Shown: piece after piece, positions 33,108-43,130 of the stretch
Layout: each line of letters starts with the position of its first letter
Numbering within the stretch: position 1 is the first letter of the stretch
Assembly (NCBI RefSeq): GCF_022828475.1
Contig: NZ_CP059557.1
Coordinates: 186,001-250,000 of the forward strand
From: Saccharopolyspora gloriosae
GTDB taxonomy: Bacteria; Actinomycetota; Actinomycetes; Mycobacteriales; Pseudonocardiaceae
DNA: 64,000 bases
Reading direction: 5' to 3'
Notes under the pieces: generated by a model
What the model was told of the DNA's origin: nothing
What the model saw: the letters and a program-made list of their open reading frames with translations, nothing else
Databases searched by the model: none
Program-made: the position numbers and the translations under genes

Positions 33108-33455
33108 GTGCAACCGGGTGGCCAGCCGAACATGCAGCAGATCATGGAACAGGCGCAGCAGATGCAGCAGCAGCTGATGACCGCGCAGCAGGAACTCGCC
33201 AACGCGGAGGCCACCGGCACCGCGGGCGGCGGACTGGTGACGGCGGTGGTCAGCGGCACGGGCGAGCTCACGTCGATCAACATCGACCCGAAGGCCGCCG
33301 ACCCCGAGGACACCGAGACCCTCTCGGACCTGGTGGTGGCCGCGGTGCGCGACGCGAACCGCGCGGCGCAGGAGCTGCAAGCCGAGAAGATGGGTCCGGT
33401 GACCGGCGCCCTCGGCGGTCAGGGACTGGGCGGCCTCGGCCTGCCCGGCATGTGA
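33108..33455 (+). CDS. ybaB: YbaB/EbfC nucleoid-associated protein
   Basis: 115 residues from GTG 33108, chosen for GGGAGGA seven bases upstream and because homologues begin M-Q-P-G-G; an open frame extends further 5' but is not needed. A long N-terminal helix rich in Gln/Met ([20 protein letters not shown]), the conserved G-x-V-x-V-x-x-G-x-G-E-L strand block, I-D-P-K, and a Gly/Leu-rich tail. YbaB dimers bind DNA and sit in an operon with recR almost everywhere, as here (13-base gap). Confidence 0.92.
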   Translation: MQPGGQPNMQQIMEQAQQMQQQLMTAQQELANAEATGTAGGGLVTAVVSGTGELTSINIDPKAADPEDTETLSDLVVAAVRDANRAAQELQAEKMGPVTGALGGQGLGGLGLPGM

Positions 33456-33468
33456 CGGAGAGTTCACC

Positions 33469-34065
33469 GTGTACGAAGGTCCGGTCCAGGACTTGATCGA
33501 CGAGCTGGGCAGGCTGCCCGGCATCGGTCCGAAGAGCGCCCAGCGCCTCGCCTTCCACCTGCTGGCGGCGGAACCGGCGGACGTGACCCGGCTGCAGGAA
33601 GTGCTGCAGAAGGTCAAGGAAGGCGTGATGTTCTGCGAGATCTGCGGCAACGTCTCCGAGCAGGAGAAGTGCCGCATCTGCCAGGACGCTCGCCGAGATG
33701 CCGCGCTGGTGTGCGTGGTGGAGGAGCCCAAGGACGTGCTCGCGGTGGAACGCACCCGCGAGTTCAAGGGCCGCTACCACGTGCTCGGCGGTGCGCTGGA
33801 TCCGTTGTCGGGCATCGGGCCGGACCAGCTCCGGGTGCGGCAGCTGCTGACGCGCATCGGCACCGACGAGATCACCGAGGTGATCATCGCGACGGACCCG
33901 AACACCGAGGGAGAGGCCACGGCGACGTACCTGGTGCGGATGCTGCGGGACTTCCCCGGTTTGAACGTGACGCGACTGGCCTCGGGCCTGCCGATGGGCG
34001 GTGACCTGGAGTTCGCCGACGAGCTGACGCTGGGTCGCGCGCTGTCCGGGCGTCGCTCGATGTGA
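33469..34065 (+). CDS. recR: Recombination mediator protein RecR
   Basis: 198 residues. An N-terminal helix-hairpin-helix ([11 protein letters not shown]), a four-cysteine zinc finger (C-E-I-C ... C-R-I-C, about 56-72), and a Toprim domain starting V-C-V-V-E-E-P and including [11 protein letters not shown], are all intact. With RecF/RecO it loads RecA at gaps. Co-transcribed with ybaB; GTG start with GGAGAG upstream. Confidence 0.94.
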   Translation: MYEGPVQDLIDELGRLPGIGPKSAQRLAFHLLAAEPADVTRLQEVLQKVKEGVMFCEICGNVSEQEKCRICQDARRDAALVCVVEEPKDVLAVERTREFKGRYHVLGGALDPLSGIGPDQLRVRQLLTRIGTDEITEVIIATDPNTEGEATATYLVRMLRDFPGLNVTRLASGLPMGGDLEFADELTLGRALSGRRSM

Positions 34066-34123
34066 GCGCTGGTGGACGGGGTGCATGTCCCGCCCACGCG
34101 GTGCGATGAGCGGTGGAACGGGG

Positions 34124-34987
34124 ATGAGCGAGTTCCGGGCGGCCGCCGCCGAGGCGGCCGCGCACGTCCGCGCGGCTTCGGCGCGGCTCGGCGGGGTGCG
34201 GATGGTGGCGGTGGACGGGCCGTCGGGCTCCGGCAAGTCGACGTTCGCCGATCTGCTGGTCTCTTGCTTGTCCGAGCCTGTCCCAGAGCCACCAGCGCCG
34301 GGATCGCCCGTTCCAGAACCGCCTGCCCAGGGATCGTCCGTTCCGGAACACTCCGTTCCGGAACACCTTGATTCGGAACGACCGGCTCGGGAACGGCTCG
34401 CTCGGGGACGACCCGCTCCGGAACAGCCCGCTCCGGAACAGCCCGCTCCGGAACAGCTCGCTCGGGAACGGCCCGCTCGGGAACGGCTCACTCGGGAACG
34501 GCCCGCTCCGGAACGACCCGCCTCAGAGCGACCCGCCCCGAAATCGTGGGGCAGCGCAGGCCTCGCCCCGGTGCGGCTCATTCGCACCGATGACTTCGCC
34601 ACCTGGGACGAGCCCGTCGAGTGGTGGCCGCGGTTGCGGGACGGCGTGCTCGAACCGTTGCGGCTGGGCCGCCCCGGGAGCTACCTGCGCACGGAGTGGC
34701 CGGGCGGGCGGCCGGTTCTCGGAGCCCGAGTCGAGGTGGCGGTACCGGAGATCCTGGTGCTGGAAGGGGTTTCCGCCGCCCGCGCTGAAGTCGCGCCCTA
34801 TCTGTCCACTGTGGTCTGGGTGGAGGCTGCGGAGGCGCTGCGGCTGGAGCGCGCCGTCGCACGCGACGGCGAAGCCTCCCGCGCGGAGCTGTCCCGCTGG
34901 CAGCGCTTCGAGCGAGCCTGGTTCGCCGCCGACCGCACCCGAGTCCGCGCCGACATCCGCGTGTCGCCGCACGGACCGCTCGACTGA
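34124..34987 (+). CDS. Uridine/nucleoside kinase-like P-loop protein with repeat insert
   Basis: 287 residues from ATG 34124. Walker A G-P-S-G-S-G-K-S-T (31-39) is followed by the helix TFADLLVSCL. Residues about 47-143 are then a hydrophilic low-complexity insert of pentapeptides (A-P-E-Q-P, A-R-E-R-P, L-A-R-E-R type) encoded by ~15-base repeats. The kinase fold resumes with L-I-R-T-D-D-F-A-T-W-D-E-P (lid/substrate Asp pair), W-W-P-R-L, and V-L-E-G-V-S-A. Actinobacterial uridine kinase-like proteins share this order without the insert. The insert falls where a nucleotide-binding helix leads to strand 2, probably forming a surface loop. Catalytic function is inferred from the fold. Confidence 0.75.
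   Translation: MSEFRAAAAEAAAHVRAASARLGGVRMVAVDGPSGSGKSTFADLLVSCLSEPVPEPPAPGSPVPEPPAQGSSVPEHSVPEHLDSERPARERLARGRPAPEQPAPEQPAPEQLARERPARERLTRERPAPERPASERPAPKSWGSAGLAPVRLIRTDDFATWDEPVEWWPRLRDGVLEPLRLGRPGSYLRTEWPGGRPVLGARVEVAVPEILVLEGVSAARAEVAPYLSTVVWVEAAEALRLERAVARDGEASRAELSRWQRFERAWFAADRTRVRADIRVSPHGPLD
34262..34550. repeat. In-gene ~15-base tandem repeat array
   Basis: A run of imperfect units around GCTC(C/G)GGAAC(A/G)GC(C/T)C, cleanest at 34395-34520, including three consecutive GCTCCGGAACAGCCC-type copies. All three plus-strand frames stay open across it. It encodes the kinase insert. Confidence 0.8.
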
Positions 34988-35343
34988 TCCCCGCGCTCGC
35001 AGAATTCGATCTTCTGCCGGTGCTGGTTTCCGGAATCTCGCCGCGCTCGTGGTCCCGTTGAACGGGCTCGTATTCATTGCGCCGTCCGGGTTAATTCATT
35101 CCGCCTGAATCCGCGCCCCGGACGCGCACGGATCGCACGAGGTCGGCGGACGTGCCCGGTCCGCAACAGCCCGCCTGGCGAAAGCGATCGCCGGATTCCC
35201 AGTATTTCCCGGAAGCTGCGGGAAAAAGAAGTGCACAAAGCGTGCCCGAGTAGCGAGATCGTAACCTGAACTACTCCAATGGAAGGGCGAAGCGGACTAC
35301 TGTTCTCATCAATTTGAGACTTGAGACACACCGAGGTGCTTAG
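34988..35343. other. Promoter region of the oligopeptide transporter
   Basis: 356 bases with no gene, AT-richer than the genome (GTTAATTCATTCCG near 35089; CTCATCAATTTGAGACTTGAGAC near 35306). It probably holds the operon promoter and an operator; TTGAGAC repeats at 35313-35325 could be a binding site. GAGGTG upstream of 35344 is a modest ribosome site. Confidence 0.4.
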
Positions 35344-37032
35344 ATGAGAGCTCCGTCGAGGCCGCTCCGCTCAACCAGCGTCCGGCGCCGGGTCGCGATC
35401 GCGGGAATCACCTGCGCATTAGCGGTTTCAGCCGCCGGATGCGCCGAATCGCAGCGCGGCGAAGGCGGCGGTGAGGGCGGCAGCCTCACCTTCGGAGCCG
35501 CCGGCGCCCCGGACCTGTTCGACCCCTTCTACGCATCCGACGGTGAGACGTTCCGGGTGACCCGCCAGATCATGGAGGGCCTCGTCGGGTTCAAGGAAGG
35601 CACCGCGGACGTCGAGCCGGAACTCGCCGAAAGCTGGGAACCCAGTCCCGACGGCAAGACCTGGACGTTCCACCTGCGCGAGGGCGTGAAGTTCCACGAC
35701 GGCACCGACTTCAACGGCGAGGCCGTCTGCAAGAACTTCGAGCGCTGGTACAACCAGACCGGGGCGGGCCAGAACAACGCCCTGTCGTACTACTGGATCG
35801 AGAACTTCGGCGGCTTCGCCGACGGCGCGAAGCCCTCGCTGTACGCGTCGTGCGAATCCCCGGACGCCGCCACCGCCACGGTGCACCTGACGCGGGCGAC
35901 CTCGAAGTTCCCCGACCTGCTGGGGCTTCCGTCGTTCAGCATGCAGTCCCCGGCCGCGATGGAGCAGTACCAGGCCAACGACGTGCGCGCGGAGGGCGAC
36001 AGCTTCGCCTATCCCGAATACGCGAAGTCGCACCCGACGGGCACCGGGCCGTTCGAGTTCGTGTCCTACGACCAGGGCAACGCCGCGATCCGGTTGGAGC
36101 GCAACGACGAGTACTGGGGCGAGAAGGCGAAGCTGAACGACCTCACGTTCCGGATCATCCCGGATGAGACGACGCGCAAACAGGAACTCGAATCCGGCGG
36201 CATCGACGCCTACGACTTTCCCAACGCCGCCGACCTGAAGGCGCTGCGCGACGCGGGCAACCAGGTCGAGGTCCGCGACCCGTTCAACATCATGTACCTG
36301 GGCATCACGCAGAAGAACAACCCGGCGCTGCGGGACCTGCGGGTCCGCCAGGCGCTGGCGCACGCGGTGGATCGGGAGAACCTGGTCAAGGCGAACCTGC
36401 CGGAAGGCGCCGAGGTCGCCAAGGAGTTCTACCCCGAGACCGTCGACGGCTACGCCCAGGACGTGCGGGAATACCCGCACGATCCGGCCCGTGCCAAGCA
36501 GCTGCTCGCCGAGGCCGGGGCCTCGGACCTGACGCTGAACTTCTACTGGCCCGCCGAGGTCACCCGGCCGTACATGCCGGACCCGCAGGGCATCTTCAAC
36601 GCGCTCGCCGAAGACCTCCGCGAAGCGGGGATCACGGTGAACGCGGTGAGCAAACCGTGGAACGGCGGCTACATCGACGACGTGGACAACGCCCGCGCCG
36701 ACGTGTTCCTGCTGGGCTGGACCGGTGACTACAACACGCCGGACAACTTCATCGGCACCTTCTTCGGCACCCCGGAAAACCGCTTCTACACCGGGGCCTC
36801 CCCGTGGGGCGAGCAGCTCGCGACGGAACTCAGGGCCGCCGACGCCGAACCGGACGAGCCTCGCCGCAACGCGCTCTACCAGGAGATCAACCGCAAGCTG
36901 CTCAGCGAGTACCTGCCCGCCGTGCCGCTGTCGCATTCGCCGCCGGCGATCGTGGTCAGCGAGCGGGTGCAGGGCCTGGTGCCGTCGCCGCTGACCGCTG
37001 AGGAGTTCGCCGGGGTCAGCGTCACCGGCTGA
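35344..37032 (+). CDS. ABC peptide transporter substrate-binding lipoprotein
   Basis: 562 residues of the SBP_bac_5 (DppA/OppA) family. Lipobox A-A-G-C at about residue 31-34 after a twin-arginine-containing basic start (RRRVAIAG). Family landmarks are W-x-x-S-x-D-G-x-x-x-x-F-x-L-R-x-x-V-x-F-H-D-G, G-T-G-P-F, and L-R-V-R-Q-A-L-A-H-A-V-D-R. It captures peptides (or occasionally nickel or sugars) outside the membrane and delivers them to the permeases encoded next. First gene of a five-gene operon. Confidence 0.9.
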   Translation: MRAPSRPLRSTSVRRRVAIAGITCALAVSAAGCAESQRGEGGGEGGSLTFGAAGAPDLFDPFYASDGETFRVTRQIMEGLVGFKEGTADVEPELAESWEPSPDGKTWTFHLREGVKFHDGTDFNGEAVCKNFERWYNQTGAGQNNALSYYWIENFGGFADGAKPSLYASCESPDAATATVHLTRATSKFPDLLGLPSFSMQSPAAMEQYQANDVRAEGDSFAYPEYAKSHPTGTGPFEFVSYDQGNAAIRLERNDEYWGEKAKLNDLTFRIIPDETTRKQELESGGIDAYDFPNAADLKALRDAGNQVEVRDPFNIMYLGITQKNNPALRDLRVRQALAHAVDRENLVKANLPEGAEVAKEFYPETVDGYAQDVREYPHDPARAKQLLAEAGASDLTLNFYWPAEVTRPYMPDPQGIFNALAEDLREAGITVNAVSKPWNGGYIDDVDNARADVFLLGWTGDYNTPDNFIGTFFGTPENRFYTGASPWGEQLATELRAADAEPDEPRRNALYQEINRKLLSEYLPAVPLSHSPPAIVVSERVQGLVPSPLTAEEFAGVSVTG

Positions 37033-37103
37033 CCAGGCGGGGCCGGACGCGCCGCACGACTCCCGTCCGGCCCCGAACTCCAAGACCGCTCAACGGGGGA
37101 CGC

Positions 37104-38114
37104 TTGCTCCGCTACACGATCCGGCGACTGGCCCAGCTGGTGCTCGTCGTCTTCGTCCTGTCCATGTTGCTGTTCGGCTGGTTGCGCATGCTGCCCGGCG
37201 GGCCGGTTTCGGCGCTGCTCGGTGACCGCGCCACCCCGGAAGCCCGCGCCCAGCTGGAATCGCAGCTCGGCCTCGACCAGCCGATCTGGGTGCAATACGG
37301 GAAGTTCCTGCTGCGCGCGCTCACCGGCGACTTCGGCACCTCCACCGGCGTGGAGCGGGGATCGCCCGCGTTGGAGGTCTTCCTGACCCGGTTCCCCGCC
37401 ACCATCGAGCTCTCCTTGCTGGCGCTGCTGCTGGCCGTGGCCATCGGCATCCCGCTCGGGTACCTCGCGGCACGCAGGCGCGGCGGCTGGTGGGACAACA
37501 TCAGCATCACGTGGTCGCTGGTCGGGGTCGCGGTGCCGGTGTTCTTCCTGGCGTTCCTGCTGAAGTTCGTGTTCGCCGTGCAGCTCGGCGTGCTGCCCGC
37601 ATCGGGCAGGCAGGACACCGCGATCCAGGCCACCCACATCACCGGCTTCTACATCCTCGACGGGCTGCTGACCCGCGAGTGGGACGCGTCGTGGAACGCG
37701 TTCGTGCACCTCGTGCTGCCCGCGATCGCGCTGTCGACCATCCCGTTCGCGGTGATCTTCCGGATCACCAGGGCGGCGGTGCTCGACGTGCTCGACGAGG
37801 ACTACGTGCGCACCGCCCGCGCGAAAGGCCTCAGCGCCATGGTCATCCGCGGCAGGCACGTGCTGCACAACGCGATGCTCCCGGTGGTCACCACGATCGG
37901 CCTGCAGACCGGCGCGTTGCTGGCGGGCGCGGTGCTGACCGAGCGGGTGTTCAACATCGCGGGCATCGGGCAGGCCGTCGCCGTCGGCTTCGAACGCAAG
38001 GACTTCCCGGTGCTGCAAGTGGTGATCCTCGCGGCAGCGATGGTGTACGTGCTGGTCAACCTGCTCGTCGACCTCTCGTACGCGCTGATCGACCCCAGAT
38101 TGCGGGCGAGGTGA
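37104..38114 (+). CDS. Peptide ABC transporter permease, DppB type
   Basis: 336 residues with six transmembrane helices. First helix L-V-L-V-V-F-V-L-S-M-L-L-F-G, the DppB hallmark M-L-P-G-G-P, and the EAA loop near E-D-Y-V-R-T-A-R-A-K-G-L that docks on the ATPases. TTG start with GGGGGA closely upstream. Pairs with the DppC-type permease two bases downstream. Confidence 0.9.
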   Translation: MLRYTIRRLAQLVLVVFVLSMLLFGWLRMLPGGPVSALLGDRATPEARAQLESQLGLDQPIWVQYGKFLLRALTGDFGTSTGVERGSPALEVFLTRFPATIELSLLALLLAVAIGIPLGYLAARRRGGWWDNISITWSLVGVAVPVFFLAFLLKFVFAVQLGVLPASGRQDTAIQATHITGFYILDGLLTREWDASWNAFVHLVLPAIALSTIPFAVIFRITRAAVLDVLDEDYVRTARAKGLSAMVIRGRHVLHNAMLPVVTTIGLQTGALLAGAVLTERVFNIAGIGQAVAVGFERKDFPVLQVVILAAAMVYVLVNLLVDLSYALIDPRLRAR

Positions 38115-38116
38115 CC

Positions 38117-39049
38117 ATGACGACCCCCACCACGCGCAAGACGCGCATCGACGAGCTCGCCGACTCGGCACCGGACGTCGGGGTGAGCCTGATCGCCTCC
38201 GCGTGGCGGCGGGTGCGGCGCAGCCCCGTGTTCCTCGTCGGCGCCACCATCATCGGCCTGTTCGTGCTGCTGGCGCTGTCGGCGCCGCTGCTCGCTCCAC
38301 ACGATCCGGGGCTGCACCTGCTGGAGAACCAGGTGTCCCGCGCGGAGAACACGATTCCGCCCGCACAGCCCGGACATCCGCTCGGCGGCGACCAGTACGG
38401 CCGGGACCTGTTCTCCCGGTTGCTGCTCGGCTCGCAGCAGACGCTGCTGGTGGCACTGCTGGCCACGGTGATCGGGCTCGGCGGCGGCATGGTGCTCGGG
38501 GTGCTGGCCGGGGCGTTCGGCGGCTGGGTGGATTCGCTGGTGATGCGAGCCGTGGACGTGCTGTTGTCGGTGCCGTCGCTGCTGCTGGCCGTGTCCATCG
38601 GGGCGTTGTTCGAGCAGCAGAGCCAGTTCACGGTGATCCTGGCCGTGGCGATCGTGCAGGTGCCGATCTTCGGCAGGTTGCTGCGCGGCACGATGCTCGC
38701 GCAGCGCGCCAGCGATCACGTGCTGGCCGCGCGGGCGCTGGGCGTGCGGGAGAGCGCCATCGTGTTCCGGCACATGCTGCCCAACGCGCTCGGCCCGGTC
38801 GTCGTGCAGGCCACGCTGGTGCTGGCGGTGGCGATCATCGACGCGGCCGCGCTGTCGTTCCTCGGGCTCGGCGCCGCCGACGACTCGGTCCCGGAGTGGG
38901 GCCAGATGCTGGGCGGTGCGCAGGACGTCATCGACTCGCATCCGCAGCTGGCGTTCTGGCCCGCGGGCTGCATCATCCTCGTCGCGCTCGGATTCACCCT
39001 GGTCGGCGAGTCGTTGCGGGACGCCCTGGACCCGAAGCGGCGACGTTGA
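38117..39049 (+). CDS. Peptide ABC transporter permease, DppC type
   Basis: 310 residues, six helices. A cytoplasmic N-terminus, helix FLVGATIIGLFVLLALSAPL, the DppC landmark H-P-L-G-G-D-Q-Y-G-R-D-L-F-S-R, the EAA loop (A-A-R-A-L-G-V-R-E), and late A-A-L-S-F-L-G-L-G. ATG two bases after the DppB stop, so translation is coupled. It lacks an extra domain. Confidence 0.9.
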   Translation: MTTPTTRKTRIDELADSAPDVGVSLIASAWRRVRRSPVFLVGATIIGLFVLLALSAPLLAPHDPGLHLLENQVSRAENTIPPAQPGHPLGGDQYGRDLFSRLLLGSQQTLLVALLATVIGLGGGMVLGVLAGAFGGWVDSLVMRAVDVLLSVPSLLLAVSIGALFEQQSQFTVILAVAIVQVPIFGRLLRGTMLAQRASDHVLAARALGVRESAIVFRHMLPNALGPVVVQATLVLAVAIIDAAALSFLGLGAADDSVPEWGQMLGGAQDVIDSHPQLAFWPAGCIILVALGFTLVGESLRDALDPKRRR

Positions 39050-39080
39050 TCGCCGACCTTCCCGTGTGAGGACCTCGGAT

Positions 39081-40079
39081 ATGGCATTGCTGGAAGTCCG
39101 CGACCTGTCGGTGGTGTTCGCGCGCCGAGGTGAGCCGCCGATGACGGCCGTCGACGGCATCTCCTTCGACGTCGAACCCGGCCGCACCGTCGGCCTGGTC
39201 GGGGAGTCCGGGTGCGGCAAGTCGGTGACCTCACTGGCGATCATGGGCCTGCTGCCGCAGCGCGGCGCGGAAGTGAGCGGCTCGGTGCGCTTCGACGGCA
39301 CGGAACTGCTGACGCTCGGCAAGAAGGAGCTCGATCAGCGGCGCGGGCGGGATCTGAGCATGGTGTTCCAGGACCCGCTGAGCTCGCTGAACCCGGTGGT
39401 GCCCATCGGGTTGCAGGTCTCCGAGGTGATCGAGCGCCACCGCGGCCTGAGCCGCAAGCAGGCGATGCCGGAGTCCTCGGATCTGCTGCGCCGAGTGGGA
39501 ATTCCGGATCCGACGCGGCGGCTCAAGGAGTACCCGCACCAGCTCTCCGGCGGGATGCGGCAGCGCGCGCTGATCGCGATGGCCCTGGCGTGCCGGCCGC
39601 GGCTGCTCATCGCCGACGAGCCGACGACGGCGCTGGACGTGACGATCCAGGCGCAGATCCTGAACCTGCTGGCGACACTCGTCGCCGACACCGACACGGC
39701 ACTGATCATGATCACGCACGATCTGGGCGTGGTGGCCGGATTGTGCGACGAGGTCAACGTGCTCTACGCGGGCCGCGTCGTGGAACGAGCCACCCGCCAC
39801 GAGCTGTTCGCCCGGCCGCGCCACCCCTACACCTCCGGGCTGCTGGCCTCGGTGCCCCGGCTGGATTCGCCGCGCGGGCAACGGCTTTCGCCGATCCGCG
39901 GGTCGGTGAACGACAACATCCCGTGGGACACCGGTTGCGCGTTCTGCCCGCGCTGCCCGAACGCGCTGGAGAAATGCGAACAGGAATCGCCGGACGTGAG
40001 CATCGACGTGGGGGCGCGGTTGCTGCGCTGCCACAACCCGGTCCGGGAGAACACCGTGAGCACCGCGGAGCTGTCATGA
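39081..40079 (+). CDS. Peptide ABC transporter ATPase, DppD type
   Basis: 332 residues. Walker A G-E-S-G-C-G-K-S (41-48), Q-loop V-F-Q-D-P, signature L-S-G-G-M-R-Q-R, Walker [13 protein letters not shown], switch His in I-T-H-D-L-G. The C-terminal oligopeptide domain contains the C-x-x-C-P-x-x-x-x-x-C pattern ([14 protein letters not shown]) that binds a metal cluster in DppD/DppF proteins. Overlaps the next gene by ATGA. Confidence 0.92.
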   Translation: MALLEVRDLSVVFARRGEPPMTAVDGISFDVEPGRTVGLVGESGCGKSVTSLAIMGLLPQRGAEVSGSVRFDGTELLTLGKKELDQRRGRDLSMVFQDPLSSLNPVVPIGLQVSEVIERHRGLSRKQAMPESSDLLRRVGIPDPTRRLKEYPHQLSGGMRQRALIAMALACRPRLLIADEPTTALDVTIQAQILNLLATLVADTDTALIMITHDLGVVAGLCDEVNVLYAGRVVERATRHELFARPRHPYTSGLLASVPRLDSPRGQRLSPIRGSVNDNIPWDTGCAFCPRCPNALEKCEQESPDVSIDVGARLLRCHNPVRENTVSTAELS

Positions 40080-41191
40080 CGAACGAATTCACCGGCCCGC
40101 ACGATGCCGCCGGAGAGTCACCGGAGCCGATCGAGGACTCCGCCGAAGTGCTGGTCGAGGTCACCGACCTCGCCGTGCACTTCCCGATCAAGCGCGGCGT
40201 GGTGCTGGACCGCACCGTCGGCCACGTCTACGCCGTCGACGGGGTGTCGCTGAGCATCCGGCGCGGTGAAACCTACGGCCTCGTCGGTGAATCCGGCTGC
40301 GGAAAGTCCACATTGGGCAGAGCGCTGCTGCGACTGGAGAAGCCCACCGCGGGCCGCGTCGTGTTCGACGGCACCGACCTGTCCGGCATGAAGGGCGAGC
40401 CGCTGCGCCGGATGCGCCGCCGGATGCAGATGGTCTTCCAAGACCCGCTGTCCTCGTTGGACCCTCGGCAGTCGGTGGAGTCGCTGCTGGTGGAAGGGAT
40501 GCGGGCGCACGGTCTGGATCAGGGCCGCGAGTCCACCGCCGCTCGACTGCGGGAACTGCTCACCGCGGTCGGCCTGCCGGTGTCGGCGCTGCGCAAGTAC
40601 CCGCACGAGTTCTCCGGCGGGCAGCGCCAGCGCATCGGCATCGCACGGGCGCTGGCGGTGGGGCCGGACCTGATCGTCGCCGACGAGCCGGTCTCCGCGC
40701 TCGACGTGTCGGTGCAGGCGCAGGTCGTCAACCTGCTCGAAGACCTCCAGGGCGAGTTCGGGCTGACGTACCTCGTAATCGCGCACGACCTCGCCGTGGT
40801 GCGCCACATCGCCGACCGGGTCGGCGTGATGTACCTCGGCGGACTCGTCGAAGAGGCGACCTCCGACGCGCTCTACGTCGAACCGCTGCATCCGTACACC
40901 CGCGCGCTGCTGTCGGCGGTGCCCGTGCCGGATCCGGAGGTGGAGGACGGCCGCGAGCAGATCCTGCTCTCCGGCGATCTCCCTTCGCCCGCCGCGCCGC
41001 CGCCGGGCTGCCGGTTCCACACCCGCTGCCCGTGGAGCCGTCCCGGACGCTGCGACGCGGAACGCCCCGAATTCCGCACGCTCACCGACGGCCACCGCGT
41101 CGCCTGCCACTACGCCGAAGACATCCGCGACGGCGTCCTGCAGCCGACCACCACCGAAACCCCGCGCCTCACCCCGCAAGCGGCGACCTGA
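40076..41191 (+). CDS. Peptide ABC transporter ATPase, DppF type
   Basis: 371 residues. Walker [10 protein letters not shown] (about 77-85), Q-loop [11 protein letters not shown], signature F-S-G-G-Q-R-Q-R, Walker [13 protein letters not shown], switch His in I-A-H-D-L-A. C-terminal cysteines (C-R-F-H-T-R-C-P...R-C-D) match the DppF cluster motif. Forms the heterodimeric motor with the preceding DppD. The operon ends here and converges on the EamA gene 16 bases away. Confidence 0.92.
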   Translation: MTNEFTGPHDAAGESPEPIEDSAEVLVEVTDLAVHFPIKRGVVLDRTVGHVYAVDGVSLSIRRGETYGLVGESGCGKSTLGRALLRLEKPTAGRVVFDGTDLSGMKGEPLRRMRRRMQMVFQDPLSSLDPRQSVESLLVEGMRAHGLDQGRESTAARLRELLTAVGLPVSALRKYPHEFSGGQRQRIGIARALAVGPDLIVADEPVSALDVSVQAQVVNLLEDLQGEFGLTYLVIAHDLAVVRHIADRVGVMYLGGLVEEATSDALYVEPLHPYTRALLSAVPVPDPEVEDGREQILLSGDLPSPAAPPPGCRFHTRCPWSRPGRCDAERPEFRTLTDGHRVACHYAEDIRDGVLQPTTTETPRLTPQAAT

Positions 41192-41207
41192 CTCGGACCG
41201 GGGGCGA

Positions 41208-42131
41208 TCAGGCGGGGCGTGCGGGTTCTGGTTCGGGGGTGGTGGTCGGCCGGCGGGGTGTGGAGCGGGGCGGGAGGCTGCCCAGGAGCACTCCGGCGAT
41301 GACGATCAAGCCCGCGAGCAGCTCGATCGGGTGCGGGCGCTCGCCCAGGATCAGCCACGCCGAACTCACTCCGACGATCGGTACCAGCAGTGAGAACGGG
41401 GCGACCGTGCTCGCCGGGTAGCGCGCCATCAGCGTCGTCCAGATGCCCGAGCCGAGCACCGTCGCCAGCGCCGCGGTGAACGCCAGCCCGCCCAGCGCGG
41501 CCCAGCCGGTGGCGGAGGTGACCGAGCCGACGAGCGCTCGCCAGCCGAGGCTCGGACCTTCGACCAGCGCGGACAGCGCGAACATCGGCAGCGGCGGCAC
41601 GATCGACATCCACAGCGTCAAGCGCAGCGGATGCGGCGCCTTCGCCTGGCGGCTGCACAGGTTCCCGAACGCCCAGCCGAGCGCTCCGCACAACGTCAGC
41701 ACCACCGGCAGCAGTGCCGCCGCCTGCGACCGGTGCCAGCCGATGACGACCATGCCGAGCACGGCCACGACGATGCCGACGGCCTGCCGCGCCCGGATCT
41801 TCTCCCCCAGCAGCACCCCGCCCAGCAGCACCGTGAACGGTGCCGACGCCTGCAGCACCAGTGAGGCGAGTCCCGTCGGCATCCCGGCATCGAGCGCCAG
41901 GAACAGGAATGCGAACTGCAGGGTGCCGAAGCCGAGCCCGTAGCCCAGCAGCCACCGCCACCGCACCGCCGGACGCGGCACCAGCAGCAGCGTCGGCACC
42001 GCGATCACCGCGAAGCGCAGCCCGGCGAAGAACATCGGCGGGAACTGCCGCAGCGAGAAGTCGATGGCGATGAAGTTGATCCCCCACAGGACGGCCACGA
42101 ACACGGCGAGGAGACGGTCTCTGGCGTTCAC
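41208..42131 (-). CDS. EamA-family (DMT) transporter
   Basis: 307 residues from GTG 42131 (V-N-A-R-D-R-L-L-A-V-F; relatives start at this point; a TTG 12 codons upstream is possible). Ten hydrophobic helices in two EamA repeats, W-G-I-N-F-I-A-I in helix 1 and L-G-E-K at the repeat boundary. EamA proteins export amino acids or small metabolites. It is divergent from lysR at 42204; the LysR next door likely controls it, as in many amino-acid exporter pairs. Confidence 0.87.
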   Translation of the reverse strand: MNARDRLLAVFVAVLWGINFIAIDFSLRQFPPMFFAGLRFAVIAVPTLLLVPRPAVRWRWLLGYGLGFGTLQFAFLFLALDAGMPTGLASLVLQASAPFTVLLGGVLLGEKIRARQAVGIVVAVLGMVVIGWHRSQAAALLPVVLTLCGALGWAFGNLCSRQAKAPHPLRLTLWMSIVPPLPMFALSALVEGPSLGWRALVGSVTSATGWAALGGLAFTAALATVLGSGIWTTLMARYPASTVAPFSLLVPIVGVSSAWLILGERPHPIELLAGLIVIAGVLLGSLPPRSTPRRPTTTPEPEPARPA

Positions 42132-42203
42132 GTCTCCGAGCGTGCGCGGCTCGTTTGTGAAGGACAAGCAATATTGTCTGCATTATCCATGTAGTTTTGC
42201 TTC

Positions 42204-43100
42204 ATGGAAGTACGGAGGTTGCGGTTGCTGCGCGAGCTGGCCGACCGGGGCACGGTGACCGCGGTCGCGAAGGCCTTGGACTACACGCCCTCCGCGGTCT
42301 CCCAGCAGATCAGGGCGTTGCAGGCGGAGGCGGGCGTGCCGCTGACCGAACCCGCCGGGCGGGGCCTGCGGCTCACCGATGCGGGATGGGCGCTGGTGAC
42401 CAGGGCCGATGAGGTGCTCGCCGCGATGGACCGGATGGACGCGGAGCTCAACAGCTTCCGGTCCGCGCCGCGCGGCACCGTGCGGTTGGCGATGTTCCCG
42501 TCCGGCGCGCTGCTGGTGCTGCCCGGGCTGCTGCGGCGGCTGACGGCCGAACCGCAACTGCGCCTGGAGTTCCGGGACGTCGACATGACCTCGGCGGAGA
42601 TTCCGGCGCTGCTCGCGGACTTCGACGTCGTCGTGACCCACCGGGATGACCACGCGCCGCCGTTCGACGCGGCCCGGATGGAGATCACCTCGCTGTACCG
42701 CGAACCGCTGGACGTGGCACTGCCCCCGGGACATCGGCTGTCCGGGAACGCGCGGGTGGAACTCACCGAGCTGGCGGGGGAGCCGTGGATCGGCGTCAAC
42801 GTCGGCTTTCCCGTCGACGACGTGCTGCGCTCGCTGGCGGTGCGCACCGGGACCCGGCCGGAGGTGGTGCAGCGGGTCAACGACTTCCGCATCACCGAGG
42901 CGCTGGTGGCGGCCGGGCACGGGGTGGCCCTGCTGCCGCGCTACCTGGTGGACAACCCGAACCTGGTGATGCGCCCGCTCGCCGGGGTCCGCGCCGGCCG
43001 CAACATCGAGGCCCTCACCCGCCGAGGAGCCACGGGACGTCCCGCCGTCCACGCCGTCCTCAACGCACTCCGAGCAGAATCCACGGTCCTCACCACCTGA
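42204..43100 (+). CDS. LysR-family transcriptional regulator
   Basis: 298 residues. HTH MEVRRLRLLRELADRGTVTA ... S-A-V-S-Q-Q-I-R-A-L-Q at 1-42, then the two-lobed effector domain. The start is ATG 42204. The 72-base divergent gap with eamA is AT-rich (GCAATATTG at 42169-42177, TTATCCATG), the place for both promoters and the LysR site, although no perfect T-N11-A palindrome stands out. An ArgP/LysG-like exporter regulator is one possibility. Confidence 0.88.
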   Translation: MEVRRLRLLRELADRGTVTAVAKALDYTPSAVSQQIRALQAEAGVPLTEPAGRGLRLTDAGWALVTRADEVLAAMDRMDAELNSFRSAPRGTVRLAMFPSGALLVLPGLLRRLTAEPQLRLEFRDVDMTSAEIPALLADFDVVVTHRDDHAPPFDAARMEITSLYREPLDVALPPGHRLSGNARVELTELAGEPWIGVNVGFPVDDVLRSLAVRTGTRPEVVQRVNDFRITEALVAAGHGVALLPRYLVDNPNLVMRPLAGVRAGRNIEALTRRGATGRPAVHAVLNALRAESTVLTT

Positions 43101-43130
43101 TCCGGGGTGGACGCGATGTCGCGCTCGGGG

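Noticed and set aside
34368-35108. Alternative plus-strand frame through the kinase repeat
   Set aside because: It has a glycine/leucine repeat appearance only because the 15-base repeat is open in every frame; the kinase motifs fix the true frame.
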